A stretch of 64,000 nt of DNA, from the NCBI GenBank assembly GCA_041905785.1, contig JAYRKJ010000004.1, positions 1-64,000 on the forward strand, in the 5' to 3' direction. Positions 59,257 to 64,000 of the stretch are shown piece after piece. The stretch is from Roseateles_B sp041905785 (GTDB lineage Bacteria; Pseudomonadota; Gammaproteobacteria; Burkholderiales; Burkholderiaceae_C). The stretch's first letter is position 1. Each line of letters begins with the position of its first letter. The notes beneath the pieces were generated by a model that did no database searches, was not told the origin of the DNA, and saw only the letters and a program-made list of their open reading frames with translations. The translations under genes and the position numbers were made by a program.

Positions 59257-61347
59257 ATGAAGACTGCCCGCAAGACCGCCTGGCGCATGAGCGCCCTGGG
59301 CACCGCCTTGGCCCTGGCCAGCCTGGCCCAGGCCCAGCAGATCCCGCCGGCCGAACAGCCGCTGCAAAGCCTGCCCTACACGCCCAGCCTGGATCTCTCG
59401 GCCATGGACCGCACGGCCGATCCCTGCGAGGACCTCTACCAGTACGCCTGCGGCGGCTGGAACAAGAACAACCCCATCCCGGACGATCAGGCGCGCTGGT
59501 CGGTCTACGCCAAGGCGGCCAACGACAACCAGCGCTACCTCTGGGGCATCCTGGAGAAGCTGGCCCAGCCTGCCGGGCCCGGCGAGGTCCGCAGCGAGTC
59601 GCAGACCAAGATCGGCGACTACTTCGCGGCCTGCATGGATGAGGCGGCGGTGGCCCGCAGCGGCCTGGCGGCACTCAAGCCGCTGATGGGCCGCATCGAG
59701 GGCCTGAAGGACAAGTCCGAGCTGCCCTTCGTGCTGGCGGCCCTGCACCAGAACACCCACAACGCCCGCTTCTTCTTCAGCTTCGGCTCCGGCCAGGACT
59801 TTGCCGACAGCACCCGCCAGATCGCCTTTGCCGGCACCGGCGGCCTGAGCCTGCCCGAGCGCGACTACTACCTCAAGACCGACGCCAAGAGTCGCGAGCT
59901 GCGCGCCAAGTTCCTGGCCCACGTGGCCCGCACCTTCGAGCTGCTGGGCGATGCCAAGCCGCAAGCCGCGGCGCATGCGCGCCTGGTGCTGGCCGTGGAG
60001 ACCGCGCTGGCCAAGGCCTCGCTGAGCGTGGTCGACAAGCGCGACCCCTACAAGAGCTTCCACCGCTACACGGGCCAGCAGCTGCAGGCCCTGATCCCCG
60101 ATTTCGATTTCGCCGCCTACCAAAGCGCGCAAGACCTGGCCCCGCAGGACGAGTTCAACGTCAGCGAGCCGGCCTTCTACAAGGCGCTGGGCCGGCAGTG
60201 GAAGCGCCTGCCGGTGGCCGACATCCGCACCCTGCTGCGCTGGCAGCTGGCCAGCACCATGGCGCCCTACCTGGGGCCGGACTTCGTCAACGAGAACTTC
60301 GACTTCTTCTCCAAGACCCTGCACGGCGTGCCCCGGCAGCAGGCCCGCTGGAAGAAGTGCGTGACCCTGGTCGACGGCCAGCTGGGCGAGGCCCTGGGCC
60401 AGGAATTCGTGGCCCGCAACTTCAGCCCCGAGCTCAAGGCCGCCACGCTGCGCATGACCGAGCAGATCGAGGCCGAGATGGGCCAGGCCATCCAGGCCCT
60501 GCCCTGGATGAGCGAGGAGACCAAGAAGCGTGCCCTGGAGAAGCTGCACAGCATCGTCAACAAAGTCGGCTACCCCGACAACTGGCGCGACTACAGCCGC
60601 TACGTGGTGAGCCGCGACGACTTCGTGGGCAATGTCATGCGGGGCCAGGCCTTCGAGCGCCGCCGCGACCTGGGCAAGATCGGCCAGCCCCTGGACCGCG
60701 GCGAGTGGGGCATGACGCCGCAGACGGTGAACGCCTACTACAACGCGCAGATGAACGACATCAACTTCCCGGCCGGCGTGCTGCAGCCCCCGCTGTACGA
60801 CGCCAAGCTGGACGATGCGCCCAATTACGGCAACACCGGCGGCACCATCGGCCACGAGCTGGTGCACGGCTTCGACGACGAAGGCCGGCAGTTTGACGCC
60901 AAGGGCAATCTCAAGGACTGGTGGACCAAGAAGGACGCCAAGGCCTTCGAGCAGCGCGCCGCCTGCGTGGCCAAGCAGTACGGCCAGTACAAGGTGATCG
61001 ACGACATCAAGATCAACAGCAAGCTGACCCTGGGTGAGGACCTCGCCGACCTGGGCGGCCTGGTGCTGGCCTGGGCGGCCTGGCAGACGCAGATCGCGGG
61101 CAAGCCGCAGCCGTCGGTCGACGGTCTGACGCCCGAGCAGCGCTTCTTCGTGGGCTTTGCGCAGTGGGACTGCAGCGACACCCGGCCCGAGGCGGCGCGC
61201 GTGCATGCCGCCACCGACCCGCACTCGCCGGGCCGCTACCGCATCAACGGCGTGGCGGTGAACATGCCCGAGTTCGAGAAGGCCTTCGCCTGCAAGCCGG
61301 GCCAGGCCATGGTCAAGCCGGCGGCCGAGCGCTGCAAGGTCTGGTAA
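59257..61347 (+). CDS. pepO: M13 family metalloendopeptidase (PepO-like)
   Basis: The 696-residue neprilysin-like zinc peptidase has a signal peptide (ALALASLAQAQQ) and family features in order: PCEDLYQYACGGWNKNNPIPDDQ, NAYYNAQMNDINFPAGVLQPP, GTIGHELVHGFDDEG (HELVH near 532-536), GEDLADLGGLVLAW (Glu ligand), and the C-terminal CKVW. Size is typical. It is probably exported to degrade peptides in the periplasm or outside. It is divergent from the amidase-peptide transport operon (188-base gap). Confidence 0.94.
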   Translation: MKTARKTAWRMSALGTALALASLAQAQQIPPAEQPLQSLPYTPSLDLSAMDRTADPCEDLYQYACGGWNKNNPIPDDQARWSVYAKAANDNQRYLWGILEKLAQPAGPGEVRSESQTKIGDYFAACMDEAAVARSGLAALKPLMGRIEGLKDKSELPFVLAALHQNTHNARFFFSFGSGQDFADSTRQIAFAGTGGLSLPERDYYLKTDAKSRELRAKFLAHVARTFELLGDAKPQAAAHARLVLAVETALAKASLSVVDKRDPYKSFHRYTGQQLQALIPDFDFAAYQSAQDLAPQDEFNVSEPAFYKALGRQWKRLPVADIRTLLRWQLASTMAPYLGPDFVNENFDFFSKTLHGVPRQQARWKKCVTLVDGQLGEALGQEFVARNFSPELKAATLRMTEQIEAEMGQAIQALPWMSEETKKRALEKLHSIVNKVGYPDNWRDYSRYVVSRDDFVGNVMRGQAFERRRDLGKIGQPLDRGEWGMTPQTVNAYYNAQMNDINFPAGVLQPPLYDAKLDDAPNYGNTGGTIGHELVHGFDDEGRQFDAKGNLKDWWTKKDAKAFEQRAACVAKQYGQYKVIDDIKINSKLTLGEDLADLGGLVLAWAAWQTQIAGKPQPSVDGLTPEQRFFVGFAQWDCSDTRPEAARVHAATDPHSPGRYRINGVAVNMPEFEKAFACKPGQAMVKPAAERCKVW

Positions 61348-61375
61348 GCGCGAAGCGGCGCGACGCGCGACGCAA

Positions 61376-61401
61376 GGGCTGCTTCGGCGGCCCTTTTTTT
61401 T
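61376..61401 (+). terminator. Rho-independent terminator after pepO
   Basis: GGGCTGC and GCGGCCC pair (one T-G wobble) around TTCG-type bases, followed by a run of eight or more T. It lies 29 bases after the peptidase stop. Confidence 0.8.
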
Positions 61402-61461
61402 GCCGCACGGCGTGACCGCCGGCACGCGTTCTCCATCGCTGGCGTCTGGCAAGCTGCGTGC

Positions 61462-61965
61462 ATGACGACAACGCTGCCACTGAGGAGGGGCTGCGTGGCC
61501 GACGCGCCCGCCATCAGCACCCTCATCACCGAGCTGGCCCCGGCCTTCTTTCTCTCGCCCGACGGGGCGGGCGCCGAGCCTTTCCTGGCCTCGGTGTCCG
61601 CGACCGCCCAGGCGGGCTACCTGGCCGACGCGCGCTTTCGCTACTGGGTGGCCCACGGTGGGACCGGCGCGCTGGCAGGCTTCATCGCCAGCCGCGACAC
61701 CAGCCATCTCTTCCATCTCTTCGTGGCGCCGGCCTGGCAGGGGCAGGGCCTGTCACGCCGGCTGTGGCAGGCCCTGCAGGTCGATGCGGCCGCGGCCGGG
61801 CATCGCGGCGCCTTCACGGTCAATGCCGCCCTGCCGGCCCTGCCGGTCTACCGGCGCTTCGGCTTCGTGGCCGAGGGGGCGGTGCAGCAGGTACACGGCG
61901 TGAGCTACCAGCCCATGCGGCATCCGGGCCTGACGCAATGCGATGATGCGCAGGCCTTCCGCTGA
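61462..61965 (+). CDS. GNAT family N-acetyltransferase
   Basis: The 167-residue protein has the GNAT core: GALAGFIASRDTSHLFHLFV (beta4), AWQGQGLSRRLWQALQVDA (acetyl-CoA loop), and PALPVYRRFGFVAEG. Substrate unknown. It is followed by a LysE exporter gene after 11 bases, possibly one operon. Confidence 0.87.
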   Translation: MTTTLPLRRGCVADAPAISTLITELAPAFFLSPDGAGAEPFLASVSATAQAGYLADARFRYWVAHGGTGALAGFIASRDTSHLFHLFVAPAWQGQGLSRRLWQALQVDAAAAGHRGAFTVNAALPALPVYRRFGFVAEGAVQQVHGVSYQPMRHPGLTQCDDAQAFR

Positions 61966-61976
61966 ACCGCTCGCTC

Positions 61977-62606
61977 ATGCCTTCGCTCCACACCCTTCTT
62001 GCCTTTCTCGGCGTCGCTCTGCTGCTGGGCTTCACGCCGGGACCGGACAACCTCTTCGTGCTGATGCAGTCGGCCACCCAGGGACGCCGCGCGGGGCTGG
62101 CCGTGGTGCTGGGCCTGTGCTGCGGCATCGTGGTGCACACCGCGGCCGTCGCCCTGGGCTTGGCGGCGCTGCTGGCGGCCTCGCCCCTGGCCTTCACGCT
62201 GATGAAGGCGGGCGGTGCGGCCTACTTGCTCTACCTGGCCTGGGGAGCCTGGCGCGCGCCGGTCGCCGCCTTGCCGGGCGGCGGCCAGGCCGCGGCGCAG
62301 CCCCTGGCGCAGCTGTATCGCCGCGGCATCGTGATGAACCTCAGCAATCCCAAGGTGCTGCTCTTCTTCTTCGCCCTGCTGCCGCAGTTCGTGGAGACGG
62401 GCCGCGGGCCGGTCGCCCTGCAGCTGGCGGTGCTGGGAGCGGTCTTCATCCTGTCGACGCTGCTCTCCTTCGGCAGCATCGCCTGGGCCGCCGGCCTGCT
62501 GGGCGAACGCCTGCGCCGCTCGCCAGGCCTGCAGCGAGGACTCAACCGTTGCGCCGCCCTGGTCTTTGCCGGCCTGGCGCTGCGTCTGGCCACCGTTCAA
62601 CGCTGA
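61977..62606 (+). CDS. LysE/RhtB family exporter
   Basis: The 209-residue inner membrane protein shows the family pattern: LLLGFTPGPDNLFVLMQSATQGRRAGLAVVLGL, AGGAAYLLYLAWGAW, and the NLSNPKVLLFFFALLPQFV signature in the middle. It likely exports amino acids. It may be co-transcribed with the GNAT gene, which would acetylate a substrate for export; that pairing is inference. Confidence 0.92.
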   Translation: MPSLHTLLAFLGVALLLGFTPGPDNLFVLMQSATQGRRAGLAVVLGLCCGIVVHTAAVALGLAALLAASPLAFTLMKAGGAAYLLYLAWGAWRAPVAALPGGGQAAAQPLAQLYRRGIVMNLSNPKVLLFFFALLPQFVETGRGPVALQLAVLGAVFILSTLLSFGSIAWAAGLLGERLRRSPGLQRGLNRCAALVFAGLALRLATVQR

Positions 62607-62672
62607 TCCATCGCCCATGCTGCAGCCCATCCTTGCGCTGCGTGACGGGGGCCATTTCACCGGCTTGATCGC

Positions 62673-63080
62673 ATGCGTGCCTTGCTGCTCTGGCTGATCG
62701 GTCTCTACCAGCGCCATCTCTCGCCGCGCAAGGGCTATGGCTGTGCCTATCGGCTGCATTGCGGGGGCTCGGGCTGCTCGGGCCTGGGCTTTCGCGCCAT
62801 CCGCTGGAAGGGCGCCTGGGGCGGGCTGTGGCTCTTGCGCGAGCGCCTGGCGCGCTGCGCCGCCGTGCACGCGCAGGCACATCCGCAGCGACGGCCGCCG
62901 GCAGCGCAGCGTGGCGATTGCGACTGCGGCGGCTGCGAACCGTCAGGAGCGGGCGGCAGCGACCTCTGTGACCTGGGCGATGCCTGCGACTGCTGCGACT
63001 GCTGCGACAGCTGCGACAGCTTCGAGCGCAAGTCGCGCCGGGAGCAGCGCCGGAAGGCCTTCCGCGGCCGCTTCAGCTGA
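62673..63080 (+). CDS. YidD-like protein with a cysteine-rich C-terminal tail
   Basis: The 135-residue protein begins like YidD (LLLWLIGLYQRHLSPRKGYGCAYRLHCGG), the factor aiding membrane protein insertion, but the usual second half is degenerate (GGSGCSGLGFRAIRWKG rather than a PTCS-type motif). The C-terminal third is exceptional: about residues 82-115 hold roughly ten Cys with many Asp (CDLGDACDCCDCCDSCDSF), encoded by near-repeated TGCGACTGC units, followed by a basic end. The tail looks like a metal-binding or redox segment. It should be considered a divergent paralogue, not the housekeeping yidD. Confidence 0.7.
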   Translation: MRALLLWLIGLYQRHLSPRKGYGCAYRLHCGGSGCSGLGFRAIRWKGAWGGLWLLRERLARCAAVHAQAHPQRRPPAAQRGDCDCGGCEPSGAGGSDLCDLGDACDCCDCCDSCDSFERKSRREQRRKAFRGRFS

Positions 63081-63109
63081 AGCTGGGCGCCATGCGCGAT
63101 GATGTCGCC

Positions 63110-63478
63110 ATGAAGATCCTTCCCACCCTGCTGCTCCTGCTGAGCCTGGGCAACGTCCAGGCCGCACCCACCCAGCCTGCCGTGCGCGCCGAGATCCAGG
63201 GCCTGCTGCAGCGGCTGCAGGACTCCGGCTGCGAGTTCAACCGCAACGGCAGTTGGTACAGCGGCGCCGAGGCCCGCGCGCACCTGCTCAAGAAGCTGGA
63301 CTACCTGGAATCCCACGACGCCAGCCCCAAGCGCAGCGAGGACTTCATCCAGCAGGCTGCCAGCACCAGCAGCATGAGCGGCAAGCCGCATCTGGTGCGC
63401 TGCGCTGCCGCGGCGCCGGTGGAGAGCCGGACCTGGCTGAACCAGGAGCTGGTCAAGCTGCGGGGCAGCAAGACCTGA
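63110..63478 (+). CDS. DUF5329 family secreted protein
   Basis: The 122-residue protein starts at ATG 63110 with a signal peptide (MKILPTLLLLLSLGNVQA). The mature part has SGCEFNRNGSWYSGAEARAHLLKKLDYLE and a C-terminal RTWLNQELVKLRG, a pattern I associate with DUF5329. Function unknown. It lies 30 bases after the YidD-like gene. Confidence 0.78.
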   Translation: MKILPTLLLLLSLGNVQAAPTQPAVRAEIQGLLQRLQDSGCEFNRNGSWYSGAEARAHLLKKLDYLESHDASPKRSEDFIQQAASTSSMSGKPHLVRCAAAAPVESRTWLNQELVKLRGSKT

Positions 63479-63525
63479 CCCCGCCGGCCGCAGTAGCATG
63501 GGCACCTGTCCACGAGGAGTCCTGC

Positions 63526-64000
63526 ATGCTGAGCCGCCGCACCCTGCTGATCGCCGCCCCCCTGGCCCTGTCGCTGCCCGCCTGGGCCCTGGGCGAAAGC
63601 GAAGCCGCCAGCGGCATCCGGGCCGCGCTGGAACGCGGCGCCCAGGCCGCGGTAGCCCGGCTGGGGCGCAGAGACGGCTTCCTGGGCGACGAGCGCGTGC
63701 GCATCGAGCTGCCGGATTCGCTCAAGGGCGCGGCGCGCCTGCTCAAGGCCACCGGCCAGGGCCACAAGCTGGACGAGCTGCTGACCGCCATGAACCGCGC
63801 TGCCGAGGCCGCCGTGCCCGAGGCGCGGTTGCTGCTGGTCAATGCGGCCAAGAGCATGAGCGTGGAGGACGCCCTGCAGATCGTGCGGGGCGGCGAGGAC
63901 GCGGTGACCCAGTTCTTCGCCCGCAAGACCCGCGAGCCGCTGAGCCAGCGCTTCCTGCCCATCGTCACCCGCGCCACCGAGAAGCAGGCCCTGGCGGACA
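63526..64000 (+). CDS. DUF4197 protein, cut by the window edge
   Basis: The frame from ATG 63526 runs stop-free to the last base (158 residues present), so the 3' end lies outside the window. It has a signal-like N terminus (RRTLLIAAPLALSLPAWA) and the DUF4197 features GIRAALERGAQAAV, the repeated MNRAAEAAVPEARLLL and ARKTREPLSQRFLP. Family role unknown; probably a periplasmic protein. Confidence 0.82.
   Translation, partial: MLSRRTLLIAAPLALSLPAWALGESEAASGIRAALERGAQAAVARLGRRDGFLGDERVRIELPDSLKGAARLLKATGQGHKLDELLTAMNRAAEAAVPEARLLLVNAAKSMSVEDALQIVRGGEDAVTQFFARKTREPLSQRFLPIVTRATEKQALAD

Noticed and set aside
59158..61716. Minus-strand open frame of 852 codons across the M13 peptidase gene
   Set aside because: It is the shadow of the intact PepO-like gene, has no recognisable motifs and an extreme Val/Leu/Gln/His composition.

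Overview
The window joins a mobile/defence island (about 1-22.6 kb) to an ordinary chromosomal stretch (about 22.64-64 kb). The right part is very GC-rich and densely packed. Its gene content (cytochrome c5 family protein, DUF1501/DUF1800 pair, PspC, LplT, RadA, IlvE, Alr, PepO-type M13 peptidase, DUF2946, DUF2332) suggests a betaproteobacterium of the Burkholderiales, in the Rubrivivax/Roseateles/Ideonella neighbourhood. This taxonomic call is inference from gene content and composition; there is no rRNA in the window. The left part is visibly less GC-rich and uses more mixed codons. | Layout of the island. (1) 0.4-10.4 kb is a DISARM-like defence locus: a cytosine-5 DNA methyltransferase on the minus strand, a divergent DUF4238 protein, then an overlapping operon of a full-length sigma-70 factor, a DrmA-like DExH helicase and a DrmB-like DUF1998 protein, met head-on by a NERD nuclease-UvrD helicase. 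No DrmC phospholipase D is present. (2) 10.6-16.97 kb is a Tn7-like transposition module: a winged-helix-type protein, a small putative regulator, a TnsA-TnsB fusion, TnsC and TniQ, closed by a terminator. No CRISPR array or cas gene is seen. (3) 17.2-19.45 kb on the minus strand is a compact RHH - GNAT-like - XRE - ImmA/IrrE metalloprotease operon. (4) 19.66-22.02 kb, divergent from it, is a bacterial ubiquitin-like operon with coupled starts: triple-ubiquitin protein, E2-like protein, JAB/JAMM peptidase and E1-like ThiF protein. A near-consensus promoter and a palindromic operator-like repeat lie between (3) and (4) and overlap both -35 elements. (5) 22.0-22.64 kb has no genes but holds a 136-bp MITE-like element; it ends at the 3' end of a tRNA-Arg(CCG) gene, the probable island boundary. 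| Layout of the core. A secreted DUF1501/DUF1800 pair and a membrane cytochrome c5 protein come first. A long minus-strand run follows (two-gene ABC exporter, YheT-type hydrolase, NTF2-like protein, small zinc protein, IlvE, monooxygenase-like protein). Next are a CHASE-PAS-GGDEF diguanylate cyclase, RadA, two LysE/EamA-type exporters, PspC, Alr, LplT, an SGNH hydrolase, glutathione peroxidase, a Crp/Fnr regulator, an aromatic/aspartate aminotransferase with an overlapping lipoprotein hydrolase, and PBP4. A minus-strand cluster at 52.4-59.1 kb combines an AmiD-type amidase, DppBC-type permeases, a ureohydrolase, a DppA-type binding protein and an LD-carboxypeptidase; its content fits murein-peptide salvage. 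The window closes with an M13 peptidase, GNAT, LysE, a cysteine-rich YidD-like protein, a DUF5329 protein and a truncated DUF4197 gene. | The most noteworthy systems are the sigma factor-DrmA-DrmB operon and the poly-ubiquitin-like/E2/JAB/E1 operon with its shared operator, both flanking a TnsAB-fusion transposition module.
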